NCBI GenBank assembly: GCA_964568395.1
Contig: CAZMPN010000011.1
Span: forward strand, 1-62,189
Origin: UBA6016 sp964568395
GTDB taxonomy: Bacteria; Campylobacterota; Campylobacteria; Campylobacterales; UBA6016
DNA length: 62,189 nt
Direction of reading: 5' to 3'
Shown here: positions 34,344 to 43,985 of the stretch, in pieces
Numbering within the stretch: position 1 is the stretch's first letter
How the letters are laid out: every line of letters starts with the position of its first letter
The notes under the pieces: generated by a model
Database searches by the model: none
Seen by the model: only the letters and a program-made list of their open reading frames with translations
Told to the model about the DNA's origin: nothing
Program-made: the position numbers and the translations under genes

Positions 34344-35736
34344 CGGTAAACTCCCTTAAAAATAAAAGCGCCGCGGCTTCGGCGGCCAAAAACAAAATAA
34401 GCGCCGCAAAAAGCTTTGCGTCAAAAAAGCTCTTTAGCCTCTCAAAACCAAACGCCTTTAGCGTCAGCGAAAACAGTATGAGGCCGGTAAGCGAGCCTGA
34501 AAGCGCAAGTCCGGCCGCCCCCAAAAACTGCATCAGGACAATACTCAAAAGCGCGTTGCACAAAAGCGAAACAGCCGATATTTTAGCGGCTTTTAGCTGC
34601 TGATGCTTAGAGTAGAGCCAAAGCGAAAAAAGCCTGGAGAGACCGAAAGGCACGAGCCCTATCATATACATGGCCAGCACCGCCGAAGTGCTATTCGTAT
34701 CGCTCCTATGGAAGCTCCCGTGTTCGTAGATCAGCCAGATTACCTCTTTTGAGAGGATGATGCCCCCTATCGTAAATCCAAGAAGCAAAAAAGACAAAAA
34801 CCAAAACGCTTTTTTCAGCTGGGCTAGCGCGGCTTCCTCTTCGCCTCTGCTTAACGCTTTTGCGACGGATGGAAATAGCGCCATGGAGGTGGCGATGGCG
34901 AATACCGCCAACGGGAGCTGAAATATCCTGTTTGCGTAATATAGGTAGCTGATGGCGCCGGTAGCCAGAAACGTAGCCAGCCATACATCTACAAATGCCG
35001 ATATTTGCGCGGTAGAGCTGCCTGCTATCGACGGCAGGAAGCTTCGGTTGAATCTCTTCGTGTCGTCGGCCGCGCTTCTATCGCCCCTTAGAAGTCTTGC
35101 CGTTCCAATCTTAAGGAGCCTGAACACCCCTTTTTTCTTCGCCGCCGCAAGATGCGCGACTACCTGTAAAAGCCCGCCGACAAGTACGCCGTAGCTTAGG
35201 GCATATACCGCTTCCAGTTTGCCCATATCCTTCGCCATGAAAAGCGCGGTTATCATAGCTACGTTAAGTAGCGCCGTAGAAAAGGCGGTCGTAGCGAAGT
35301 GTTTGCGATATTGGAGCAGGGCGCCCAAAAACGTAACGATGAATATCAGGTCGAGATAATAGAAGTTGATTGCGACTATCGGTGCGGCTATCGTTTTGAT
35401 CTCGTCCGAGTATCCGAAAGCCGTCAGCTCCGTAAAAGTCCGCTGGAATATCGTAATGAGCAGCGACATGCCTATAATCCAAAGCATCAGCCTCGCAAAA
35501 ACCGCCATGCTAAAAAGCGGCTTATGCGAAGATGCGGCGAACGACGGGATAAACGACTGGCTAAAAGCCCCTTCGGCAAAAATATTGCGAAACAGATTCG
35601 GTAGTTTAAATGCTATGAAAAATATATCGCTGTATACTCCGGCGCCGAGAACACTAGCGGTAAGCATATCGCGCAAAAATCCAAGCACTCTGGAGGTTAA
35701 AATTCCGGCGGAGTTTGTAAAAATCGATTTAAACAT
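34324..35736 (-). CDS. murJ: lipid II flippase MurJ
   Basis: Inner-membrane flippase that moves lipid II to the periplasm for cell wall synthesis, 470 residues with about 13-14 membrane segments. The N-terminus MFKSIFTNSAGILTSRVLGF and LRDMLTASVLGAG are conserved. FRNIFAEGAFSQSFIP is the family hallmark, with conserved arginines and acidic residues lining the cavity. It heads the minus-strand group with cysS, the ABC transporter and the phosphatase, and diverges from the FapA-like genes. Confidence 0.95.
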   Translation of the reverse strand: MFKSIFTNSAGILTSRVLGFLRDMLTASVLGAGVYSDIFFIAFKLPNLFRNIFAEGAFSQSFIPSFAASSHKPLFSMAVFARLMLWIIGMSLLITIFQRTFTELTAFGYSDEIKTIAAPIVAINFYYLDLIFIVTFLGALLQYRKHFATTAFSTALLNVAMITALFMAKDMGKLEAVYALSYGVLVGGLLQVVAHLAAAKKKGVFRLLKIGTARLLRGDRSAADDTKRFNRSFLPSIAGSSTAQISAFVDVWLATFLATGAISYLYYANRIFQLPLAVFAIATSMALFPSVAKALSRGEEEAALAQLKKAFWFLSFLLLGFTIGGIILSKEVIWLIYEHGSFHRSDTNSTSAVLAMYMIGLVPFGLSRLFSLWLYSKHQQLKAAKISAVSLLCNALLSIVLMQFLGAAGLALSGSLTGLILFSLTLKAFGFERLKSFFDAKLFAALILFLAAEAAALLFLREFTVAYLRF

Positions 35737-35814
35737 TCCGGGATTTTATCAAATCGGGGGTTAAAGAGGTTGTGGGCGATTAATAACACAAAAATAACAC
35801 TTTATGATTTTTGT

Positions 35815-35829
35815 ATTAGAATATCTAAT
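35815..35829. promoter_or_regulatory. short perfect palindrome upstream of the first FapA-like gene
   Basis: ATTAGA, ATA, TCTAAT forms a 15-base inverted repeat 20 bases before the start codon, in the 112-bp murJ/fapA divergent spacer. It overlaps where a -10 would lie, so it could be an operator. In AT-rich DNA such a palindrome can also occur by chance. Confidence 0.3.
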
Positions 35830-35848
35830 TATATAGAAGACGGGGATT

Positions 35849-37705
35849 TTGGTCGGCATGGCAAAAGAGGGCAAGTTGTTCGAAACGGTAGAGTTTGAAA
35901 CGGAAGACGTTTCCAAGACTCTTAATGAATTCGCGAAACGATACAACTTGGATCCCAAAAACATAGATTTTAAGATCAACTCCGTCGCGACGGTCGCGTT
36001 TAACGACGCGGACAAGAGTCTCGCCATATTCAATACCATGAGGGGCGAGCCTATAGCCCACGAGCTTTTTTTGGATGAAAAGATAAAGATATACCAAAAG
36101 CTCTCCATTAGCATCAAAGAGCTCGAAGATCAGCCCGTAAAGCTTGATATCTCCCTCTCCGCGGACAAGCTCTTCACCAAGATAATAGCGACGCTGAAAA
36201 AAGAGTCGAGGATAGTTTATTACCCGAATCTGGATAGGTTTATATACGACGAGATAAATAAAAGGCTGGTAAAACACAAAATCCTCATCGGTATCTTTGA
36301 GGACGGTTTTAAAAAACAGATAGACGTATTCGCCAAAAATATCAGAGACGGCGGAAAGCTGGAAGAGGATTATAAGTTTACGGTCGCCGAGACTACAGAT
36401 TTTATACCCTCAGAAGACGATAAGATAACTTTCTATTTTGAAGAGAAGAGAAAAATAGACGAGGAGAAGCCGGACTTTTATAATAGGGGCTATATAGTCG
36501 ACGTCTCGGAGGGCGAGATACTTGCCGAGTATAGAAAACCGAAGATGGGCAGAAGCGGGCGCGACGTCAGGGGTCAGTTCATAAAGGTCAAGGAGCCAAA
36601 GAGCAGTAATTTTCCTGAGTTTAAAGTTACCCAAAACATCAGGGTCGAGGACACGCCGTCCTTGATAAGATATATAGCCGCAAAACAAGGATATGTCGTA
36701 TTCGACGGCGAGACGCTGGATGTCCAGGAAGAGCTGGTCGTTCAGGAGATTAGCTTCAGAAATACCGGCTCCATAGTCGTCGACCAAGAAAAGGATATTA
36801 CGCTCGATATTACGGAGTCGAACCCTATCGTCGACGCCATAGGCTCGAATATGACGGCAAAAGCCCATGAGGTAATAGTCAGGGGGAGCATGGGGGATAA
36901 TTCGGCCATATATGCCGACAAGGCGGAGGTATACGGGCTTACGCACGCCACTAGCAAGGTTTTTGCCAAAAGCGCCTCCATAGCGACCCACAGAGGGTAC
37001 CTGGAGGCTAAAGATGTCAAGATAGATAGGCTCGAGGGCGGAGAGATAGTGGCCGACGTCGTGCATATAGGCCATGCGAGCAGCGGCAAAATCAGGGCGA
37101 AAAAGATATACATCACAAATCTGGGATCAAATTGCCACATAACGGCCTCCTCGCTGATAGACATATCCGTAATCCTTGGAAGCGACAATAAATTCATCTT
37201 CGAACCGGGCGCTACGCCGTGGGAGATGGAGATGTTCCAAAAAGCCGTCAAAAAAGAGGCGGAACTCACAAAAAGCTACAACGAGAAACATGACGAATTC
37301 AAAAAAATGATAAAACTGGTAGAGGATAACAAGGCGAGCGCAATCAAAATAAAGCAGCAGATAGACGAGGATTCACGGAAAGGCTTTACCCCTAGGGAGG
37401 CCTTTGTTTTGAAATACGCACAATTTACAAAGATGATTGAAAACGCAAAATTATTAAAATCAGAGTATGATGTGCTAAAATCGGAAATCGAGAATATTCG
37501 CCACGAAGTAGCCACTTTTGAGGATAAGCTATTGGATGCAAGACTGGTAAACCATGGGATATGGCGCAACTTTCAGACCGTCATATTCAAAGCGCACGGC
37601 GGCAAAAAAGAGTATAAGTATATCCCCGTGGAAGGCTCGAAAGTTAAAGAGATAGGACTCTTTAAAATCGGCGATATGGAATATAGCGCCGGGGAGATTA
37701 GATAA
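35849..37705 (+). CDS. FapA-like (DUF342) protein, copy 1
   Basis: Cytoplasmic protein of 618 residues in the FapA/DUF342 family, some members of which affect flagellar pole assembly. An N-terminal variable domain (about 1-215) is followed by the motif GRSGRDVRGQFI (about 229-240). A parallel beta-helix of short repeats (about 275-440) and a C-terminal coiled coil (about 465-575) follow. The TTG at 35849 has GGGG close upstream; an ATG at 35858 is three codons later and also possible. A diverged paralogue follows 17 bp downstream, so the pair arose by duplication. Confidence 0.82.
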   Translation: MVGMAKEGKLFETVEFETEDVSKTLNEFAKRYNLDPKNIDFKINSVATVAFNDADKSLAIFNTMRGEPIAHELFLDEKIKIYQKLSISIKELEDQPVKLDISLSADKLFTKIIATLKKESRIVYYPNLDRFIYDEINKRLVKHKILIGIFEDGFKKQIDVFAKNIRDGGKLEEDYKFTVAETTDFIPSEDDKITFYFEEKRKIDEEKPDFYNRGYIVDVSEGEILAEYRKPKMGRSGRDVRGQFIKVKEPKSSNFPEFKVTQNIRVEDTPSLIRYIAAKQGYVVFDGETLDVQEELVVQEISFRNTGSIVVDQEKDITLDITESNPIVDAIGSNMTAKAHEVIVRGSMGDNSAIYADKAEVYGLTHATSKVFAKSASIATHRGYLEAKDVKIDRLEGGEIVADVVHIGHASSGKIRAKKIYITNLGSNCHITASSLIDISVILGSDNKFIFEPGATPWEMEMFQKAVKKEAELTKSYNEKHDEFKKMIKLVEDNKASAIKIKQQIDEDSRKGFTPREAFVLKYAQFTKMIENAKLLKSEYDVLKSEIENIRHEVATFEDKLLDARLVNHGIWRNFQTVIFKAHGGKKEYKYIPVEGSKVKEIGLFKIGDMEYSAGEIR

Positions 37706-37722
37706 CAAAACAAGGAGCCTCT

Positions 37723-39531
37723 TTGGAAGCTGCGAAACCTAAAGGTGTCAGGCTAACCACTTCTTCCGTTGTCCAAACAATCGAGCATTTTTGCAAAGAG
37801 AAGAATATTCCCATTCAAAAAATGGATTTTGATTTTCTTGGCGTAAAGACGGAGGTCTACTCTTCCGTAAACGATGAGAAGCCGCAGCAGGCCGCGCTAC
37901 CTATCGAGGAGTCGGTGTGGCTTGACGAGGGTATGACCGTTAGGCAGACGTACGAGATATTCCTTAGGTTCGCGCAGCCTGATGAGAACTTTGTCTTGAA
38001 TATAGGGTTTGGCGGAAACAAGAGTCTTACGTCCGTCTTAGCGTTCATAAAACCCTCTTCCAAGTTTGCGAATCTGGATGGCCTTGAAAAAAGACTCGAG
38101 GACGAGCTGAATAAGAGAAAATTGAAGCTTGGAGTCATGATAGGGATATATGACGAAGGGATGAAAAAAGACATCAAATCTTTTTGCGAATACCTAAGAA
38201 ATGGCGGCAAACTCGACAGGGAGTTCAAAATAGAGCTTTTCCACGGGCCTGATTTTGTACCCGCAAAAGACGACTCTTTGGAGCTAGTATTCCAAAAAAA
38301 TTTGGAGGGCGCCAATAAGCCGGGCGTGTTTTCTACAAAAGCCGGAAGCGAACTGATTGTTTATAGAAAAGCGATGGAGGGCGTGGCTTCCAGGGACGCC
38401 AAAGGCAGATTTCTAAAGCCTTCCGAGGCAAAGACCACAAAGCAGTGCGAGTTTAAGACCGGGGACGGAATAGAGATATTCGAAACCGACAGCGAAAAGA
38501 TATATAAAGCGAAAAAGAACGGCTTTGTGGTATTCGATGGAACGGAGCTTGACGTAAAAGAAGAGATGGCTCTGCACGAGGTAAACATCAAAACAGGCTC
38601 CATAGACGCGGGCATGGATTCAGACGCAAAGCTCGATATTACCGACGACAATCCGGACTCCGAAGCGATAGGCGACAATATGTCCGTACGCGCGGCGGTC
38701 GTAAACGTACAGGGGAGCGTAGGCGCAAACGCCACCATAGTGGCAAAAGAGGTAAACATAGGCGGGCAGACGCATAAAACGTCCAAGATTACCGCCGCCA
38801 AAGCCAAAATCAAAAACCACAAAGGGTATTTGGAAGGCGACGAGATAGAGATAGAGACGATAGAAGGCGGAGAGGTCGTCGCCAAGAAAGTCGTCGTAGG
38901 TACGGCCATCGGAGCTAAAATCAAGGCGGATGAATGCCACATAAAAGTGATGGGCTCCAATAACCTAATAGAGACGACCAGGCTCATAGAGATAGAGACA
39001 CCACAAGGCGGCGAAAACAGGCTTGTCGTAGAGGCTGCCGCGAACGCCAGCGACATAAAGGCGCTAAACGAGATAGAAAATAGAATCTCAAAGCTTCAAA
39101 AATCGATCGACGAAAAGGATGCCATCGTAAAAAAAGAGATGCAGGAGATCGAGAGCCAGACAAAAAACGTCGCCGAGATAAAAGCAAAGATAGAAGAGGA
39201 GAAGAAGAAAAACTCTCCTTTGGCGAACGTGCTTATAGCCAAATTAAAACATTTCGCCACAAAAGTCGAGAATGTCAAAAAAACAGAACAGGAGCTGATA
39301 GAGGACAAAGAGAGCCTAAAGGCCGTTCTCGAAGAGGCGGATTTGCTCCAGTATAGGGTGCTTGACGCTAAAATCATGGCGCTCTCCGTTTGGCAGGGCT
39401 ACAATACGGTATCGTTCAAGCTGCTGTTTCCGCCTAGAGAGTTTAACTATAAAATAATGGAAGGCGCTAATACGAAAGAGATAGTCCTTAAGAAAATATC
39501 CGACGTGGACTACGAAGTATTCGCTCTGTAA
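37723..39531 (+). CDS. FapA-like (DUF342) protein, copy 2
   Basis: Protein of 602 residues with the same architecture as the gene before it: a variable N-terminal half, ASRDAKGRF in place of GRDVRGQF, a beta-helix repeat region with YLEGDEIEIETIEGGE, and a long Lys/Glu-rich coiled coil (about 445-545) before a short beta tail. The TTG start is supported by AAGGAG 5 bases upstream. Shared landmarks between the copies include KGYLE/RGYLE and the I-EGGE-V motif. It ends 50 bp before ruvA. A flagellar or polar scaffold role is inferred from the family. Confidence 0.82.
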   Translation: MEAAKPKGVRLTTSSVVQTIEHFCKEKNIPIQKMDFDFLGVKTEVYSSVNDEKPQQAALPIEESVWLDEGMTVRQTYEIFLRFAQPDENFVLNIGFGGNKSLTSVLAFIKPSSKFANLDGLEKRLEDELNKRKLKLGVMIGIYDEGMKKDIKSFCEYLRNGGKLDREFKIELFHGPDFVPAKDDSLELVFQKNLEGANKPGVFSTKAGSELIVYRKAMEGVASRDAKGRFLKPSEAKTTKQCEFKTGDGIEIFETDSEKIYKAKKNGFVVFDGTELDVKEEMALHEVNIKTGSIDAGMDSDAKLDITDDNPDSEAIGDNMSVRAAVVNVQGSVGANATIVAKEVNIGGQTHKTSKITAAKAKIKNHKGYLEGDEIEIETIEGGEVVAKKVVVGTAIGAKIKADECHIKVMGSNNLIETTRLIEIETPQGGENRLVVEAAANASDIKALNEIENRISKLQKSIDEKDAIVKKEMQEIESQTKNVAEIKAKIEEEKKKNSPLANVLIAKLKHFATKVENVKKTEQELIEDKESLKAVLEEADLLQYRVLDAKIMALSVWQGYNTVSFKLLFPPREFNYKIMEGANTKEIVLKKISDVDYEVFAL

Positions 39532-39550
39532 ACGCTCTTTAGCCCTCTTT

Positions 39551-39559
39551 TGTTAAAAT
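39551..39559 (+). promoter_or_regulatory. candidate extended -10 for ruvA-ddl
   Basis: TGTTAAAAT gives a TGn extension and TAAAAT, 22 bases before the ruvA ATG in the 50-bp gap. No clear -35 is visible. The gap could instead be read through from the FapA-like genes. Confidence 0.4.
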
Positions 39560-39581
39560 TTGCCTAAAACTGGACTGCTCA

Positions 39582-40136
39582 ATGATAGCTATGCTTGAAG
39601 GCAAAATCGCCAAGAAGGAGCCGACGCTCGTTTGGCTCAAGGTGTACGGGGTTACTTACGAAGTCAATATATCGCTCAACTGCTATAACGAAATTAAGGC
39701 GCCGGAGGCGGAGCTTTTAATTACGCAAATCATCAGAGAGGACGCAAATCTACTATACGGCTTTGTGGACAAGAACGAAAAAAAGATGTTCGACAGCCTT
39801 ATAAAAATAAGCGGCGTCGGTCCTAAGGCGGCTATGGCCGTCTGTTCTACTTTTGGACCTTCCAGTTTTGCGGATATAGTCTCAAGGGGCGATCTGGCGA
39901 ATCTAAAAAGGGTTGTAGGGATAGGCCCGAAAACCGCAGGCAGAATACTCGTGGAGCTTGGCGGCTTTAGCATAGAAGACGCGAGTCCGAAAAGCAAGGC
40001 GTCGTCAGAGGCGATAATGGCGCTGGAGAGCCTCGGATTCAAAAAAGAAGAGATACTAAAAGCGATGCAGGGCATTGCGGCCGAAGATACCGGCGGCATA
40101 GTCAAAGAAGCGCTAAAAAAACTACAAAAAATTTAA
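39582..40136 (+). CDS. ruvA: Holliday junction branch migration protein RuvA
   Basis: Tetrameric DNA-binding subunit that targets the RuvB motor to Holliday junctions, 184 residues. The three RuvA domains are present: N-terminal OB fold (MIAMLEGKIAKK), tandem helix-hairpin-helix motifs (SGVGPKAAMAV and VGIGPKTAGRILVEL), and the C-terminal RuvB-contacting helix bundle (about 140-184). It is followed by ddl after 10 bases. ruvB and ruvC are not in the window. Confidence 0.96.
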   Translation: MIAMLEGKIAKKEPTLVWLKVYGVTYEVNISLNCYNEIKAPEAELLITQIIREDANLLYGFVDKNEKKMFDSLIKISGVGPKAAMAVCSTFGPSSFADIVSRGDLANLKRVVGIGPKTAGRILVELGGFSIEDASPKSKASSEAIMALESLGFKKEEILKAMQGIAAEDTGGIVKEALKKLQKI

Positions 40137-40146
40137 GGATACGATT

Positions 40147-41190
40147 TTGAAAAAAGCTTTGGTTTTTGGCGGAAATAGCTATGAACACGAAATAAGCATC
40201 GTCAGCGCTATTGCGCTTAAAAAAGTAATAAAAAAAGAACTTGTTTTTATTTTTCTGGACGAGTCCGGCGAATTTTGGCTTATAGACTCTGCGAATATGA
40301 AGTCGACGTACTTTGCGAAAAAAGAGTACCTAAAGGCGAAAAAACTGTTTTTGGCAAAAGGCGGTTTCCACAAAAAAACGCTTTTCGGTTTTGAGCCTAT
40401 CGGAAAAGTATGCGTAATAAATCTAGTTCACGGTGGCGACGGCGAGGACGGCAAGTTGGCCTCAATGTTTGATTTTTACGGCGTGCCGTTTGTCGGACCC
40501 AGAACGGAAGCCTCGGTGCTTAGTTTTAACAAGCTCTACACAAAAGCCCTCGCCGATATGTGCGGCGTAAAAGCCTTGGCGTATAGCCTTATCTCAAAAA
40601 AAACAAGGGAGTCTTCAAAGCCGGACGCGTATCCGGTCATCGTGAAGCCTTGCAGGCTTGGGAGCTCTATCGGTGTCAGCGTCGTAAAAAGCGAAAAAGA
40701 GCTTGACTATGCGCTCGACGTTGCGTTCGAGTTCGACGATGCGGTTATTATCGAGCCTTTTATCGAAAACGTAAGAGAGTTTAATGTGGCTGGCGCCAAA
40801 GTGAAAGGCGAGATGGTCTACTCAAACATAGAGGAGCCAAAAAAAGAGGGTTATCTGGATTTCGAGAAGAAATATCTGGATTTTTCAAGGACGCAGGAGG
40901 TTGAGGCCGCTGGTGTTGAAGAGCAGCTGGCGATAAAACTAAAAGAGTCGTTTTCCAAAATATATTCGTTTGGATTTGAGGGCGCGATTATTAGATGCGA
41001 TTTCTTCGTGGTTGACGGCGAAGTTTATCTAAACGAGGTAAATCCTATACCGGGAAGCCTCGCCAACTATCTGTTCGGCGATTTCAACGCTGTGCTTGAT
41101 GGCGTATCGCAATCCCTTCCAGCGCCTAGGCGGGTGAAGGTGGACTACAGGTATATAAACGAAATAAAAAGCGCAAAGGGCAAGCTGTAA
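40147..41190 (+). CDS. ddl: D-alanine-D-alanine ligase
   Basis: Makes D-Ala-D-Ala for peptidoglycan, 347 residues. The N-terminal fold has VFGGNSYEHEISIVSA, ATP-grasp motifs include VHGGDGEDGK, VIVKPCRLGSSIGVSVV and the metal-binding NEVNPIPGSLA. The start is TTG, with AAGGAT about 6 bases upstream. It adjoins the alpha/beta hydrolase gene (TAA then GTG). In C. jejuni relatives ddl and this hydrolase are followed by murF, but here a chemoreceptor follows. Confidence 0.96.
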   Translation: MKKALVFGGNSYEHEISIVSAIALKKVIKKELVFIFLDESGEFWLIDSANMKSTYFAKKEYLKAKKLFLAKGGFHKKTLFGFEPIGKVCVINLVHGGDGEDGKLASMFDFYGVPFVGPRTEASVLSFNKLYTKALADMCGVKALAYSLISKKTRESSKPDAYPVIVKPCRLGSSIGVSVVKSEKELDYALDVAFEFDDAVIIEPFIENVREFNVAGAKVKGEMVYSNIEEPKKEGYLDFEKKYLDFSRTQEVEAAGVEEQLAIKLKESFSKIYSFGFEGAIIRCDFFVVDGEVYLNEVNPIPGSLANYLFGDFNAVLDGVSQSLPAPRRVKVDYRYINEIKSAKGKL

Positions 41191-41916
41191 GTGGCCGTAA
41201 AGCATATAGAGCTAGAGGGGAGAAGCTTCGATATAGCGTATGAGATCATAAATCCAGCTCTTGAGCGGCAAATCCTATTTTTGCACGGATGGGGCAGCAA
41301 TAAAGAGGTTATGAAGGCGGCCTTTGCGGACAAATTCAAAGAGTTTTCGCTTGTTTTTGTGGATATGCCTGGATTTGGAAAAACGGCCAGCCCGTACGTG
41401 TTAAGGACATCCGACTACGCAAAGATCATGAATGAGTTTTTGCGCGCCTCCAATCTATCCGTATTCGCAATATTCGGGCACTCTTTCGGCGGCAAAGTAG
41501 CCGCTTTGATGGAGCCAAAACTGCTGTGCCTCTTAAGCTCGGCCGGAATAGTCGAAAAAAAGCCGTTCAAGGTAGGGGCGAAAATAAAGATATTCAAGTT
41601 TTTAAAAAAGATATTCGGCGACTCGATGTATCGGTTTTTTGCCACGAAGGATGCGGATGGAATGCCTAAAAATATGTATGAAACGCTAAAAAACGTCGTG
41701 GATGAGAATTTCGAGCAGGTTTTTGCGAATTTTAAAAACGAAGCGCTTATATTCTGGGGCGAAGACGACAAGGCCACATCTCTCGCCAGCGGGGAAAAAA
41801 TAGCGTCACTTATTAAAAATTCTAATTTTTACAAATTTAGCGGAGATCACTACTTCTTCCTAAAAAACGGGGAAGAGATAAAGGATATCTTTATGCAAAA
41901 AATGGTTACATTATAA
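41191..41916 (+). CDS. alpha/beta hydrolase
   Basis: Alpha/beta hydrolase-fold protein of 241 residues with unknown substrate. LFLHGWGSNKE holds the oxyanion HG motif. The nucleophile elbow is GHSFGGK, so Ser is the nucleophile. The likely acid Asp is in WGEDDKA and the His in SGDHYFFL. No signal peptide. It starts with GTG directly after the ddl stop, in an order conserved among Campylobacterota next to cell wall genes. Confidence 0.88.
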   Translation: MAVKHIELEGRSFDIAYEIINPALERQILFLHGWGSNKEVMKAAFADKFKEFSLVFVDMPGFGKTASPYVLRTSDYAKIMNEFLRASNLSVFAIFGHSFGGKVAALMEPKLLCLLSSAGIVEKKPFKVGAKIKIFKFLKKIFGDSMYRFFATKDADGMPKNMYETLKNVVDENFEQVFANFKNEALIFWGEDDKATSLASGEKIASLIKNSNFYKFSGDHYFFLKNGEEIKDIFMQKMVTL

Positions 41917-41978
41917 AATATATTGGAGCCGTAGCATAAATTTGTTGCATTTGTGACGCTTTTTAGCCACATCGTGTT

Positions 41979-41987
41979 TGCTACAAT
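41979..41987 (+). promoter_or_regulatory. candidate extended -10 for the chemoreceptor gene
   Basis: TGCTACAAT has the TGn extension and a one-mismatch -10, 37 bases before the mcp ATG in a 107-bp gap. A TTGGCAC lies just before the start codon but lacks the downstream TTGC needed for a sigma54 promoter. Confidence 0.5.
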
Positions 41988-42023
41988 AAAATCATATTTC
42001 TCTCATAAGGAAGTTGGCACATT

Positions 42024-43985
42024 ATGAACCAAAAGTTTACATCGATTTCTACCAAGGTATACATACCGCTGGTCGCCCTTCTCGTTCTGATAATAGCTAT
42101 GACCATAGGACTCGGTCTAAAAAGCGTATCCGAGATAAAGGACGACATCTACGGACAAGTAAACAACAGAATAAATCTTTTTTACGACCAAGCATTGGCC
42201 GAGAAAGCGTCTGTCGGCGTATCCAACGCGATTACCCTTTCGTTTAACGACGCCATAAAAGAGTCTCTCGCTAGCGGGAAAAGAGAGCTTGCGATAGACG
42301 CCACAAAGGATATGTCGAAAAAATTTAAGGCGGATACTAAGTTTCAAAACATACAGATACATCTTCACGATAAAGATATAAAATCTTTCGTGCGCTCATG
42401 GAAGCCTGAGGAGTTCGGACAGGATCTAAGCTCGTTTAGGCATACGATTAAAGAGGTTCACGCAACTAAGAAAGCTTTTGCCGCGATAGAGGTGGGAGAC
42501 AAGGGGCTCTCTATGAGAGGGCTTGCTCCGGTATACTCAAAAAGCGGCGACTTTGTAGGTACCGTAGAGTTTATACAAGCTTTTATAAGCGTTATCAAGG
42601 ACGCCAAAAAAGATATTAAGGCTTCCACCCTGTTTTTGCTAAAAGACGAGTATAGCTCGACCGCAAAAGCATACAAGGATAATCCAAAATATAAAAACTT
42701 TCTTATAGCGCAAGACGTCGACACGATAGACAAAGAGCTTGTTTCAGAGCTGGCGGCCGTAGACGTTGCGGGTATGAAGGATTATGTCGTAGGCGACAAG
42801 TATTTCATAATATCAAAACCTCTAAAAGATTTTAAAGGCAGTATCGTAGGTTATCTAGTATGCGGCAAAGAGCTTTCGCAGGTGAACGCCGCCGTAAAGG
42901 CTGCTCAAACTACGGCGTTTACGCAAGTCGGGATAATGAGCGTTATAGGTATCGTGATGGTGCTTATTATCATGGGTATCATAGGCAAGGCGGTTAAGAA
43001 GCCTATCACCGAGCTCGAGATGCTGGCTCTCGACCTTGCAAGCGGCGATGGAGACCTGACAAAAAGACTTCCGGTTAATACGAACGACGAAATAGGCGTT
43101 ACCGGAAACGCGATTAACGGTTTTATCGACAAAGTCCATAAAATAGTAACCGACGCGAAAAAATCGGCGAACGAAAACGCCGCAGTATCGAGCGAGCTTT
43201 CCTCTACGGCTATCAATATAGGCAAAAGAGCCGAAGACGAGATGAGGATAGTCAACGCTACAAGCCAAAAAGGCGAAGAGATGAAAGCCATGCTCTCTTC
43301 TTCGATTGCGGAAGCGTCGCAGACAAAAGAGGAGATAGGCAGGGCTAGGCAAAACCTGGAGCATGCGAGAGGCTCGATTGTAGCTCTCGTCGACAAGGTA
43401 GGCAAAAGCGCGCAGGCGGAGTCCGAGCTGGCCGATAGGCTAAATCAGCTAAGCCATGAAGCGGAGCAAGTGAAATCGGTGCTTACCGTTATCGCAGATA
43501 TAGCGGATCAGACAAACCTCCTTGCGCTAAATGCGGCGATAGAGGCGGCTAGGGCCGGCGAGCACGGCAGGGGATTTGCGGTCGTTGCGGACGAAGTTAG
43601 AAAACTTGCAGAGAGAACCCAAAAAAGCCTGACGGAGATAAACGCCACTATTAATACGATTGTGCAATCCATCATCGAGGCGACGGAGCAGATGAACAGA
43701 AACTCCGAAGATATAGGCGAACTTACCAGGGTTTCCAGCGAAGTCGGCGAAAACATAAACAATACGGTGGCTATTATGTCCGGAGCTACGGGATGCGTAG
43801 AAAAAATGGCCGAAGATACTATCAAGATAGCAAAAGACACCGAAGAGATAGTAAAAAAAGTAGACGAAATCAATGAAATATCGTCGTCCAATACAAGAAG
43901 CGTTGAAGAGATAGCTTCCGCGGCGGAGCATCTCTACAAGCTGACGGAGGAGCTAAACGCTAAGCTTGGAGAGTTTAGAACCTAA
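42024..43985 (+). CDS. methyl-accepting chemotaxis protein with periplasmic Cache-type domain
   Basis: Transmembrane chemoreceptor of 653 residues. One membrane helix (about 13-33), a periplasmic sensor domain (about 40-285) resembling Cache folds, a second helix (about 294-316), HAMP (about 317-372) and a long signalling coiled coil. The hairpin tip is conserved: IADIADQTNLLALNAAIEAA and AGEHGRGFAVVADEVRKLAE, so it should bind CheA and CheW. The ligand is unknown. The 3' end overlaps the convergent pabC gene by 11 bases. Confidence 0.94.
   Translation: MNQKFTSISTKVYIPLVALLVLIIAMTIGLGLKSVSEIKDDIYGQVNNRINLFYDQALAEKASVGVSNAITLSFNDAIKESLASGKRELAIDATKDMSKKFKADTKFQNIQIHLHDKDIKSFVRSWKPEEFGQDLSSFRHTIKEVHATKKAFAAIEVGDKGLSMRGLAPVYSKSGDFVGTVEFIQAFISVIKDAKKDIKASTLFLLKDEYSSTAKAYKDNPKYKNFLIAQDVDTIDKELVSELAAVDVAGMKDYVVGDKYFIISKPLKDFKGSIVGYLVCGKELSQVNAAVKAAQTTAFTQVGIMSVIGIVMVLIIMGIIGKAVKKPITELEMLALDLASGDGDLTKRLPVNTNDEIGVTGNAINGFIDKVHKIVTDAKKSANENAAVSSELSSTAINIGKRAEDEMRIVNATSQKGEEMKAMLSSSIAEASQTKEEIGRARQNLEHARGSIVALVDKVGKSAQAESELADRLNQLSHEAEQVKSVLTVIADIADQTNLLALNAAIEAARAGEHGRGFAVVADEVRKLAERTQKSLTEINATINTIVQSIIEATEQMNRNSEDIGELTRVSSEVGENINNTVAIMSGATGCVEKMAEDTIKIAKDTEEIVKKVDEINEISSSNTRSVEEIASAAEHLYKLTEELNAKLGEFRT

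Noticed and set aside
42014..42030. TTGGCAC just before the chemoreceptor start, as a sigma54 promoter
   Set aside because: The downstream GC element is missing at the required spacing and the site overlaps the start codon.
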